DNA from: Pyropia haitanensis
Lineage: Eukaryota > Rhodophyta > Bangiophyceae > Bangiales > Bangiaceae
Reading direction: 5' to 3'
Assembly: GCA_008729055.1 (NCBI GenBank)
Contig: SDUX01000002.1
Location: 4,553,874-4,617,873 of the forward strand
DNA: 64,000 bases
Shown: one piece after another, positions 55,931-64,000 of the stretch
Layout: the number at the start of each line of letters is the position of its first letter
Position numbering within the stretch: the stretch's first letter is position 1
Position numbers and translations under genes: made by a program
The notes under the pieces: model-generated
The model's input: only the letters and a program-made list of their open reading frames with translations
Told to the model about the DNA's origin: nothing
Database searches by the model: none

Positions 55931-57369
55931 GTCGCCGCCGCCGCCGCGTGGTCGGCCCCGGCGGCGCGGTGCTGGCGCCGCTGGCCTCCATCCGCACTCT
56001 CCTCACCCAGCTCGTCGCGGAGCGGGAGTCCCCCCTCTACGACCGCGCGCCCGGCGTGGCCGCCGAGATGGGCGCCTACGCCCTCGCCGCCGACGGCCGC
56101 GTGCCAGGTGTTGGGCGCGCCGCGCTCGCCGCGGCCGGCCTCGTCGACGCGCTTCTCGACGCCGAGGCGCGGGGGGTGTGGCGGGGGCCGCTCGCCGCGC
56201 TCGCGCCTGCCCAGTTTGCGGCCGTCCTTGCCGACTGGGAGGAGCTGCTCGCGGAGCAGACCGCGCTTGATGAGGCCGCCGCGGCGGAGGTCGCGGCGGC
56301 GGCGGCCGCTGCGGCGGCGGCGGCCGCGGCGGCGGCAGCCGAGGCGGCGGCCGCGGCGCTCGCCGCGGCGCTCCAGTCAGACGACCCGCCGTCGCCGCCG
56401 TCTGACTATGAAGTCCCTGACGCAGACGATGACGCCGGCGGGTACCCGCGGGCGGCCACCCCGACCGGCGACCGCACCCCGTCGGGCTCCTCGTACGGCT
56501 CGCTGTGCACCCTCCCGGGGGCGGCCGACCGCGGCTCGCTGCCGTCGCCGCCGCCCAGCTGCGGGGTGCCCCTGTCGGCCGTCTTTTTCCCCGGCGGCCG
56601 GCGGTCGGCACATCCACAACAGCGGCGGGGGTTGGTGGTGCTCTCCCCGCCGCCGCCACCTCCCCCCCCCCCTCCCCCACCCCCCCCCCCCACCACCGCC
56701 AGCGTCGAAGCGCTGACCGCCTTTTGCGCGGCCAAGGCGCTGCTCACCCCCCGCGCGGCGGCGGCGGTCGTTGCCGTCCATGGCCGGCGCGGGCGCCTCG
56801 ACGCGCCCGCGTTTGGCCGCCTCTTCCTCTCCCTCGTCCGCGGCGGCGAGCCGGCCGCGGTGCGCTACTGGTTCCCCGTGCTCGACGCGGACGGGGATGG
56901 GGTTCTGGGGCCGGCGGACGTGACCCACTTTTACGCGGAGAAGCGCCGGCTGTCGGTGTACGAGGGCGAGGGGGGGGTCGTCCTGACGGGCATCGCGGAG
57001 CTGTGGGTGCGCCTCGTCGCCATGGGGGGGGGGGTCGCCGCCGCCACTGCCCCGCGCGCGGCCGACGCCGCCGCCGCCGCCGCCGCGTCACCGCTGTCGC
57101 GGCGCGCGTCGTTGGCGGCGGCGGTCCCCCCCCCTCTCCCCCCCGGCGGTGGCCTCGGCCGTGGCCGCTGCCGCGGCCGCCACGCCGGCGGCAGCGGTGC
57201 CGGCGGCGAGGTCGGCATGGCCGCCCGGGACGTTGGCCGCCTCGGCCGGCGGGAGCGCGAGTTCCTCCTCTGCGCGCTCCTCGTCCGCCGCGTCGACTCG
57301 TCCGACGTGATCAACGTGCGCGCGACGCTGTGCGCGGGGGGGGGGGCGCCGGGGGGGGCCGTCGACTGA
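55312..57369 (+). CDS. PP2A regulatory subunit B'' (PPP2R3/TON2-type EF-hand protein)
   Basis: 685 residues, single exon, ATG to stop. B'' subunits bring PP2A to substrates and bind calcium through EF-hands. In plants they include TON2/FASS, which organises cortical microtubules. The B'' layout is visible: LPRCAAALLPPGV and WAPFYAAVLARAATPADALF (~145-180); a helical region VAAEMGAYALAADGRVPGVG (~250-270); then FGRLFLSLVRGGEPAAVRYW directly followed by an EF-hand loop DADGDGVLGPAD (~526-537) and VTHFYAEKRR. This is the family's signature order (phe-rich helix, IEYWF-like strand, DVDGDGVL loop, YFYEEQ-like helix). Position 12 of the loop is Asp rather than Glu. Inserts include proline tracts (~32-47, ~455-470), Gly tracts and a poly-Ala helix (~320-355). 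The C-terminus is shorter and more divergent than usual and ends beside two G runs, so the true end may differ. Confidence 0.78.
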
Positions 57370-59084
57370 CCGGCCGCCGCGCGCCGCCGCCCGGCGCTCC
57401 CCCCCCCGCTCCCTCGCCCTCGCTGCTGCCGCCGCCGCCGCGCCGTTGCCACCACCCCGTCTGGTCAGACAGGCGGCGTCGTCTGCCGCCGCTGTTTTTC
57501 TTAATTTTGGCCGCCCCCCGTCTTTGGTGCTGCCGCTGGCCGCTGTCGGCGCGGCGGTAGCCGCGGCCGCCGTCGCGGCTGCCGTTGTGGTTGGACGCGC
57601 GCTCCGCCGCGGCGCGGCGGTCCCGCCACGCGACGCTGTGGACGGCGTTGCCGCGGTGTCCCGGGGGGTGTGGGCGTCGCGGCGGCGGCGGCGGCGGCAG
57701 CGGCGGCACCCCGCGCGCCGTGGTGCTCGCGGCGGCCGATTTGGTCTGGTGCCGGTTGTCGAGGGGTGCTGGGCCGTCGGGAGGCGGGTGGGGGGGTGAA
57801 GATTGTGCGAGGGACGCCACCGCGCGTTGGCGCGTGCAGCCGCCGCCGCTCGCCGCGCGCTGCCCCCCGCTGCCGCTGCTTCTTGTTGGGGCTCTTCTTT
57901 TGGTAGGCCGCGGCGGCGGCGTGCATCAGCCTCAGCGGGCGCGCTCGGCACTCCGCAGCGCGCGCCCGCGTCCGTGTTGATACCGCCGGGGCGTCGCCCC
58001 TGCGCGGCACCCCCCGCCCCTGTACCCAGTCTCTTTCTTTTGAATAGACGCGTTGCGTGGCCGCGCCCTGTGGCATCCCTGCGCTGTCCAGCCGCCGCCG
58101 CCGCCCACCCCCCCATCCACTCTACGATACCCCACCACCGCCACGCACGCTGTGGGTGCGGCCGACGCGCCGGCCTGCGTGGCGGCCGCCCCCCACGGAC
58201 CATCGGCGTGCCGGCTGCTGGGGACACGCCCCTTCCCCCGCGGGCGCGGGTGCCCCCGTCGCCGACGACGATGCCGTTTGTGTCCGCCGCCGTCCCGCTG
58301 CCGCACGCGCGCGCGCACAGCCATACTCGCAGCACGCAGCGTGGGCGGGCCTGCCGCAGCGGTCATGCCATGCAGTGCCCCGCCCCACTCCCCCATGTGA
58401 AGAGGATATACACGATGTCCGCCATGACGGGCGCCTCCGCCGCCTCCCCCTTTCACAATGCGAGGGTGCGCCTCAGCTTCCCCGCCAGTCGCGGAGGTCA
58501 CGCAGCGCACACCACCGTCGCCGTCGCCGTCGCCGCCACCGCTACCATCCCCCACCGCTGCGACCGCCAACGGCGGCGCACGCAGCGGCCGCCACCACTA
58601 CCACGGCGAGGCGCGCGACTCCAGCTCCCGCACGTGCCCCCCCCCGCCCCCCGCCGCCTGCTACTCCAAGCGCGACGCCCAGGTCGAGCAGCTCCCCGAG
58701 CCCGCCGGGCCCCTTCCCTCCCGCTCATGCCGCGCGCTACCTCGACGGCGGCGGCGGTGGGGTGGGCGTCGTGCGGATCGCCGACCTCAGGTATCGTCCA
58801 CGCTTTTCATTGACTAATGAATATTTTTGCTAAAGATGGACACTTTCTCAAGACAAATCAAACCTGACCAACAAGGGTGTCCCGCAAGGCAGGCGGACTC
58901 CACCCGAAGTGTATCCCCCCCTCGACCTCAGCCGGATCTCGGCGCGTCACCCCTGCCCGCCCGTCTTGGTCGCCAGCCCATCCGCATTCTTCCCCCGCGT
59001 TGGCGTCCCTGACGCGCTCGTCGCTTCCGCCGTTCCCCCCCCGTGCCGACTCGCATCCCTCCTTTTGTCCCTTTCTGCCAGCCA
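57370..59084. other. 1.7-kb region with no confident gene
   Basis: The stretch 57,490-57,620 has a hydrophobic plus-strand frame (VLPLAAVGAAVAAAAVAAAV) that could be a tail of the preceding gene after a frame change in the G runs at 57,336-57,357, or chance. The stretch 58,400-58,830 has several Arg/Pro/Ser-rich frames. No domain is visible. The bases just before 58,860 are AT-rich and probably belong to the promoter of the next gene. Confidence 0.4.
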
Positions 59085-60080
59085 ATGGCGTTTGCGGCCA
59101 CCCCCTCCCCCCCCCTGCGGGGCCTCGCCGCGGCGGGCGTGCGCGCGGCGCGGGGCGCGACGCGCGCCGCGGCCGTGCCGCCGTCCCGGTCGACGCCGAC
59201 CGCCCGCCTGGGCGGCTGCCCCGGCGTGGGGGGACCCCAACGGGGGCGGTTCCCCCGCCCCTCTCGTGGCCCCGACCGAGGTGTGTGGCTGGCGGGTGGG
59301 CGGGCGCCGTCGCGGCGGCGGGCGGCCATGGCCACGGCCGCCGCCGGCGGCGGCGGCGGCGCCGACGGTGCCGACGACGCCAAGCCCGTCGGCTGGTCGA
59401 CGGTGCTATCATCGCCCGCCCCCCCAGCCTCGGCGGATGGCGCCGCGGCCCCCCCCCCCGACTCGGCGCGCGCCGCCCACATCCTGACGCCCACCGAGGC
59501 GGCCGCCGACGCCGCGTGGGCGTCCGTGACCGCCGGCGAGCCGTGGGCCGCGGTCGCCGCCGCCACCTCCACCTGCCCGTCTGGGTCGGCTGGCGGGGAC
59601 CTCGGCTGGTTCCGCCGCGGCGCGATGGTGCCGGCGTTTGAGGCGGTCGCGTTTGGGCAGCCGGTGGGGGCGGTCGTCAAGGTCCGCACCGCCTTTGGCT
59701 GGCACCTTGTCCGCGTGACGGGCGCGCGCGCGGGCGTCGCGTCGGCGAGCGTGCGGCAGCTGGCGGCGCGGCTCGCCGCGCCGGGGCCGCCCCCACAGCT
59801 GATTGACGTGCGGGAGGCGGGGGAGCTGGAGGCCGCCGCGCTGCCCGCCGCGACGCACGTGCCGATGAGCGAGCTGTCTGGGGGGGGGGGGGGTGCCGCA
59901 CTCGCCACCCTTGAGGCGATGGACAAGGACGCGGAGACGTACGTGCTGTGCCACCACGGCATCCGCAGCCGGAGCGTGGCGGACGCGCTCGTACGCGGCG
60001 GCTGGGCGCGCGTCATCAACGTGGAGGGGGGGATCCACGCGTACGCCACCGAGGTGGATCCCAGTGTGGGCACCTATTGA
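59085..60080 (+). CDS. Parvulin-type prolyl isomerase fused to a rhodanese domain, probably plastid
   Basis: 331 residues from the first ATG (MAFAATPSPPLRG). Residues 1-~85 are rich in Ala, Arg, Pro and Ser without acidic residues, as in a plastid transit peptide. The parvulin domain (~112-205) has AAHILTPTEAA, TCPSGSAGGDLGWFRRGAMV, FEAVAFGQPVGAVVKVRTAF and GWHLVRVTG, the standard rotamase signature. The rhodanese domain (~235-325) has LIDVREAGELEAAALP and the active-site loop CHHGIRSRS with Cys289, then VINVEGGIHAYATEVDP. The same two-domain fusion exists in land-plant chloroplast proteins. It would assist folding of proline-containing substrates, while the rhodanese part may bind or transfer sulfur. 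A G13 run at ~59,880 is read through in frame here. Confidence 0.92.
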   Translation: MAFAATPSPPLRGLAAAGVRAARGATRAAAVPPSRSTPTARLGGCPGVGGPQRGRFPRPSRGPDRGVWLAGGRAPSRRRAAMATAAAGGGGGADGADDAKPVGWSTVLSSPAPPASADGAAAPPPDSARAAHILTPTEAAADAAWASVTAGEPWAAVAAATSTCPSGSAGGDLGWFRRGAMVPAFEAVAFGQPVGAVVKVRTAFGWHLVRVTGARAGVASASVRQLAARLAAPGPPPQLIDVREAGELEAAALPAATHVPMSELSGGGGGAALATLEAMDKDAETYVLCHHGIRSRSVADALVRGGWARVINVEGGIHAYATEVDPSVGTY

Positions 60081-61839
60081 AGAGGGGGATGGCCCCTTCC
60101 CGCCCCCGCCCGCCCTCGCCTGTGGCACCACCATCTCTTTCCTGGGGTGCGACACGGGTTCCTCTCCACCGAGGCAAGACGTCCTCTGCTTGGACAACAG
60201 CGGCCACATTGGCGGCCACGTCGGCCACAGCCGCCACACGCCCGGTATTTGTGCGAGCACCGAGAGTAGCAGAAGGCACTGCCCGGCAGGCAGCCGTCGC
60301 TGCGTAGCGGTCGCACTTGGGCGGGCGGCGATGGCGACGAACCAATTGTCTCGCGTCGACGACCAGGATGCCGCGGCGGGGGTGCCCGCGGGAAGTCTGC
60401 CGCCCTGCGCTGCGTTGCTGCGTGACAGTCGTGGCGTGCATGGCCACTGTGCACGGTGACCACGCGTAGTGATGGAAAGTGTGGGTAGCCCAGGACCAGG
60501 TGTCCCGGCGCGTTATCCTATACTGTATTCTTGCTTTGATGAATGTTTAAAAAAGAAAGTACAAAGGAAAACCGCTGCTCTCCGACGTGATCGGCTACGA
60601 GTCTGGCGCACCCGGACACGAGATGCACGCTCAGCCGCGGATGCGCTATGGTGACCGGCGCATCGGCGCCGTTGACTGCGGCGGCCATCAACGATGCCTG
60701 CGCGGACGCATCCGCGCCATTGCCCGTGTGTCGGCCACTGCCGATAGACACGTTGGACTACCTTTTGCCTTCTGTCGCTCACTCCTGCGGCGGGAGTGCC
60801 CGCTGCGCCAATGTCAAAAGGCACCCTCAAAGACGACCACCATCCCCTCGAATCGTGGCCGGCGGTGTCTCCCCGTCTGGCAACCTCGGCATGAGATGCG
60901 TGGCTGCCGCCACCCCAGGCACGTGCACGATCCGCGGTCGCTCACTTGCACCTCGCCCTTTCCGCCTCAGCCACAAACGTCCCACCGCCGTCGTTGCGGT
61001 GACCGTCGGGTGGCTGGCACAGCCGAGCCGAGGCTGCGGGGGGGGAGGGAGCGGTCGGTAGCGGCGCGGGCGGTGCCAATGTGAAACGGGTGTACAGACA
61101 TGGATGGCGGCACGCGAATTTCAGGTCCACCACCCGCTCTGGCGCCACATCCGGCGTGCGCGCGACGCACGATCGGCGCGCGCCGGGGTCTCAACAGTCG
61201 ATGACTAGCTAGATGGGCCTAGCCAGGCGCAGAGCAAGTTCCGATAGAATCCTAGACCGCTCCTGTATAAATAGACGAGAGCAGGGTGGTCTTGGGAGAC
61301 GGACGGGGCGTGACGTCACCGCCCTTGTCTCCCAGCACCGCGTCGGCGACGACCAAGGCACGGCGCGCGGGCCGTGGCTTCTCGCTCATGCTGGTGGCGA
61401 GGTGGGTGGGGTCGTGGTTATGCGGACCCCGCCACGGCTGCCGGGGGGGGTCGGTGTGGCGGCGGTCGCGACGGGTGGCCGCCCCAGATGGTCGCTGCGA
61501 CCAGGGCTCCCCGAGCTCTGGGGTGACCGGGTCTTGCGGCACGGCCACGGCAACGGCGGTTCTAGCGGTGAGCGCCGGGCTAGCATGTCTGGCACGGTCG
61601 AGGCGGCAGTCGGCTGAGCAGCGGGAGAGACAACGTGAGAGAGTGGGGAAGAGGTAGTCGACAACTATGCCTGGTAGCGATGGTTGAGCGACGTCCCTGA
61701 CCCAGTGTTGTTGTTGGTCTTGCGTAGTGTGTACAGTTGTATCGTGATATTTACAATCTGCGCCACTGCGCTGTGGTAGCGTTCCACTTGTACTTCCAAT
61801 GGGTGCACACGGTCACTCACCTCACCACCCCTCTCCTAT
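60081..61839. other. Convergent intergenic region with an orphan TATA box
   Basis: No gene that I can defend. Minus-strand frames at 60,016-60,463 overlap the 3' end of the parvulin-rhodanese gene and lack conserved motifs. AT-rich patches lie at 60,515-60,570 and 61,735-61,770. A strong TATA box at 61,266 suggests an unannotated transcript on the plus strand. Confidence 0.5.
61266..61273 (+). promoter_or_regulatory. TATA box (TATAAATA)
   Basis: A perfect TATAAATA, followed by AG, in an otherwise GC-rich context. The only downstream ATG frames on this strand are short (an 89-codon frame from ~61,387). It may drive a small gene or a non-coding RNA, or be chance. Confidence 0.4.
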
Positions 61840-63564
61840 TTACACCGTCACCCGTGCCGGTATGGGCGCTTCAGCGAGCAGCCAGTCCATGTGCCTGTTG
61901 GCCCGCTCCACCACTTCACGGACTGCCGACTCGTCCGCCGCCGCTCCCGCCAAGCCGCTCATGTGGGTGTCAATGTAGGTGAGCAGAGGTGAGGTGGGGC
62001 GGCTGAACTTGCGAGCAAAGAGGTAGGGGCAAGAGGCGACGCGCGTGAGAAAGTCGTCACCGCCCCCATCCCCCGACGCGACGCCCTGGCGGGAGACCGC
62101 ATCGAGGACGCGTGGGTGCTGCACAACCGATACGGGTTCTCCCGTCGGCTTTGGCACCGGCGGGGCGTCCCAGTAGACCGCTCGCAGGCCGTGCGGCACA
62201 ATGGTTGGTCGAAAGACCGGCGAAGCGGCCAGGAGGGTGGGGAAGAAGTGCTCAGACGCCGACAGGCCAGTAGACACAGTGAGCAGCGCCCGCCGCGCGT
62301 CCGACGACGTGAGGGCATGGTTGACGAAGGAGCGCGTGAGGATCATCCACGCACCGCCCTTGGCCAGCGGGCCTCGCCGCGAGGCCAGTAGGGGGTTGTC
62401 CACACCCGTGCGAAAGAGGGGTGACTCGGGGGTTGCACCCGTGTTCCATGCAACCCCGCCGTTTGGTGGGGATGCACCGGGTGCGGGGTTTGCAGCATTC
62501 GGAGCTACCTGTCCAGCAGGGACAGAGGCGGCAGCAGCCGGCGCCATGCGCGCCGCCGCCCCCGCGGGCGCGGCAACACCCAAGTCAAGCGTCATGCGGC
62601 TGAACCGGCTCGTCGTCGTGGCCTCCCACGACTCTGACGGGTGAAAGGTGAGAAAGTTGGCCGCGCGCTTTCGCACATCAGGCCGCCCTAGCAACCGCCG
62701 CACGGCGGTGACGCCCAGCAATGGGTAGTCAGCGGCTGACAGGTTGATGAAGTAGTCCCAGTGAGCTCCGCGAGACGTCAGCAGCTCCATCCCGTCGAGA
62801 GTGTTGAGAACAGTAGTGACGCCCCGGTAGGTGATTGTCCTGCGCACCATCAGGTGAATGTTGGCAGGGAGTACTGTGTGGGAGGTGCTCCCGCTAGTTG
62901 GGGTGGTAGAGGTGACGGGACGTTGCCGGGCACCATCACGACCGTCTAGGACCGCGGCCATCCCTTGTGTCGCAGCTAGCACGTCGGCGGCAGAGATCTT
63001 CACGTCAAAGTGCACCGCGTAGATGTTGTCAGGGTGGTAGACCGCGCGGACAAGGCGGGGGAGCAGCCGCACGTTTTCAGGAGAGACTTGCAAAAAGTAG
63101 GCAATGGACGCCTCCGGGGGGGACCCGCCGCCAGTCCCCGCCGCGGCCGCGTCCGAGGCGGTGTCATGGACAGCACCGGCGTTGACGCCACCGCCAGCGC
63201 CCGGCTGTGCCACCGCGTCGGTCTCATCCTCGTCTGCGCCAAGCGACGCCTGCAGCCGCCGCTGTGCCGCCCACGGCCTCCCCGTGGCCGCCGCATCAAG
63301 CACCGACCCGCCCGAAGTGGCTGTATCCAAGGCCAACCGAACCGTCGCGGCCAACGCCAGCCGTTCTCTCCGCCCTCCCCGCGACGCAGCCGCCAGCAGG
63401 GATGCCAGTGGTGTCCTCGTCGCTGATGCGTCGGCTCCCCTCTCCGCCCTCAGTGGCGCCCCAGCCGCTGACGACAGGGAGCACAGGAGGCCGGCGCGTC
63501 CGACGGTGGCAGTGACCACCGCAGCAAGCACGACGGTACGCACGCGGTGTCGAAAGAGCTTCAT
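61840..63564 (-). CDS. GT14-family glycosyltransferase (core-2/I-branching type)
   Basis: 574 residues from the ATG MKLFRHRVRTVV, chosen because the upstream extension lacks an ATG. It is immediately followed by a hydrophobic segment (~8-30), giving a type II Golgi membrane topology: short cytosolic tail, anchor, stem, lumenal catalytic domain. The GT14 core starts near residue 153 with IAYFLQVSPENVRLLPRLV and YHPDNIYAVHFD. It continues with LMVRRTITYRGVTTVLNTL and the family hallmark WDYFINLSAADYPL (~268), then GGAWMILTRSFVNHAL, SASEHFFPTLL, LRAVYWDAPP and CPYLFARKFS. GT14 enzymes transfer GlcNAc, xylose or glucuronic acid onto glycoprotein or proteoglycan glycans. The donor and acceptor cannot be inferred here. 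A Gly/Ala insert (~345-390) interrupts the domain. Confidence 0.9.
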   Translation of the reverse strand: MKLFRHRVRTVVLAAVVTATVGRAGLLCSLSSAAGAPLRAERGADASATRTPLASLLAAASRGGRRERLALAATVRLALDTATSGGSVLDAAATGRPWAAQRRLQASLGADEDETDAVAQPGAGGGVNAGAVHDTASDAAAAGTGGGSPPEASIAYFLQVSPENVRLLPRLVRAVYHPDNIYAVHFDVKISAADVLAATQGMAAVLDGRDGARQRPVTSTTPTSGSTSHTVLPANIHLMVRRTITYRGVTTVLNTLDGMELLTSRGAHWDYFINLSAADYPLLGVTAVRRLLGRPDVRKRAANFLTFHPSESWEATTTSRFSRMTLDLGVAAPAGAAARMAPAAAASVPAGQVAPNAANPAPGASPPNGGVAWNTGATPESPLFRTGVDNPLLASRRGPLAKGGAWMILTRSFVNHALTSSDARRALLTVSTGLSASEHFFPTLLAASPVFRPTIVPHGLRAVYWDAPPVPKPTGEPVSVVQHPRVLDAVSRQGVASGDGGGDDFLTRVASCPYLFARKFSRPTSPLLTYIDTHMSGLAGAAADESAVREVVERANRHMDWLLAEAPIPARVTV

Positions 63565-64000
63565 GACTGGGCGGACGAGGGTAGTGGGGGGGAGGAGGGG
63601 GCGGTAGCTGCCGGAGGGGCCGTGCAACAGTCGACCGGCACGGCGTGGGGACCTGCAACGGGAGTTGATAAGGGAGTGGTGAGGAGCTCGGGCGCGGGTG
63701 ACAGAAGGCGGGCGCCAGGGTAGGCATAGGATGGGGTGCAGCACAGCAGGAGCGGAATCAACGCCGACAGCGGCACGCGCTCCCGGCGACGTCACGCGCC
63801 CGTACGAGGCGGCGTCGACGAGGAACGAGTGGCCGAGTGTTGCACGTCGGGGACACGCGTGCACGTGGAGAGCCGCAACCGAGGTGGGAGGGCGCCGGCA
63901 CAACAGGACGCTTCTAAAGCGGCATGTCGCCGTCCCGCCTTCCTTGGGAAGTCCCCCCCCGTCGGTCGGCGCCAGCCGTACGCAGACCGCCGCCTGGCCG
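63565..64000. other. Upstream region of the GT14 gene to the window edge
   Basis: The minus frame of the GT14 protein stays open to 63,903 but only from a TTG, so it is treated as 5' UTR or promoter. A spliced upstream exon outside the window cannot be excluded. Confidence 0.4.

Noticed and set aside
60016..60447. Minus-strand frame overlapping the parvulin-rhodanese 3' end
   Set aside because: No conserved motif and antisense overlap with a certain gene. An antisense RNA is possible but unsupported.

Overview
The window is nuclear DNA of a eukaryote with extreme GC content (by eye about 70%, higher in coding regions), long mostly intronless genes, and proteins padded with Ala, Gly, Pro and Ser homopolymers. 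The protein families are eukaryotic (UBR4/BIG, ADA2, EDC4/VARICOSE, Ku80, PP2A B''), and a plant-type parvulin-rhodanese fusion suggests a plastid-bearing lineage. A bangiophyte red alga (Porphyra/Pyropia type) fits best. This placement is an inference from composition, intron scarcity and gene content, not from a marker gene.

Layout, left to right. 1-7154 (-): N-terminal 2,384 codons of a UBR4/BIG E3 ligase, cut by the left edge. 8370-9439 (+): doubtful small membrane-protein gene. 9947-14062 (-): ADA2 of SAGA-type histone acetyltransferase complexes, with a very long C-terminal tail. 15911-20862 (+): chromatin-reader-like protein with FCS, PHD and CW zinc fingers. 21532-24435 (-): bZIP factor sharing a C-terminal tail with its convergent neighbour. 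24436-27428: no confident gene. 27429-32147 (-): EDC4/VARICOSE decapping scaffold, divergent from 32691-35480 (+), a ribosomal-L1-domain nucleolar protein with a 114-bp coding minisatellite. 36196-38985 (-): unknown multi-pass membrane protein with frame breaks at C tracts. 39403-41062: candidate DNA transposon with 44-bp inverted ends. 41681-43005 (-): PEX3-like peroxin with three frame breaks at C tracts, divergent from 43588-47710 (+), a three-exon Ku80. 48189-51665 (-): SPOC-domain protein with an Arg/Asp/Gly-rich repeat region. 52221-52305 (+): tRNA-Trp(CCA) with an oversized D arm. 54032-54648 (+): weak hypothetical gene. 55312-57369 (+): PP2A B'' regulatory subunit. 59085-60080 (+): parvulin-rhodanese protein, probably plastid-targeted. 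61840-63564 (-): GT14-family Golgi glycosyltransferase.

There is no operon logic. Genes are independent units in divergent or convergent pairs. Functional themes are chromatin and transcription (ADA2, FCS/PHD/CW, bZIP, SPOC), RNA decay and ribosome biogenesis (EDC4, L1-domain protein), protein turnover and folding (UBR4, parvulin-rhodanese), signalling (PP2A B''), DNA repair (Ku80), and membrane or organelle biology (PEX3-like, GT14, the unknown membrane protein).

Two cautions apply. Reading frame is lost repeatedly inside runs of 9-18 C or G, so several gene models are broken by sequence error or by hypervariable tracts. High GC also creates long spurious frames on the opposite strand of nearly every real gene.
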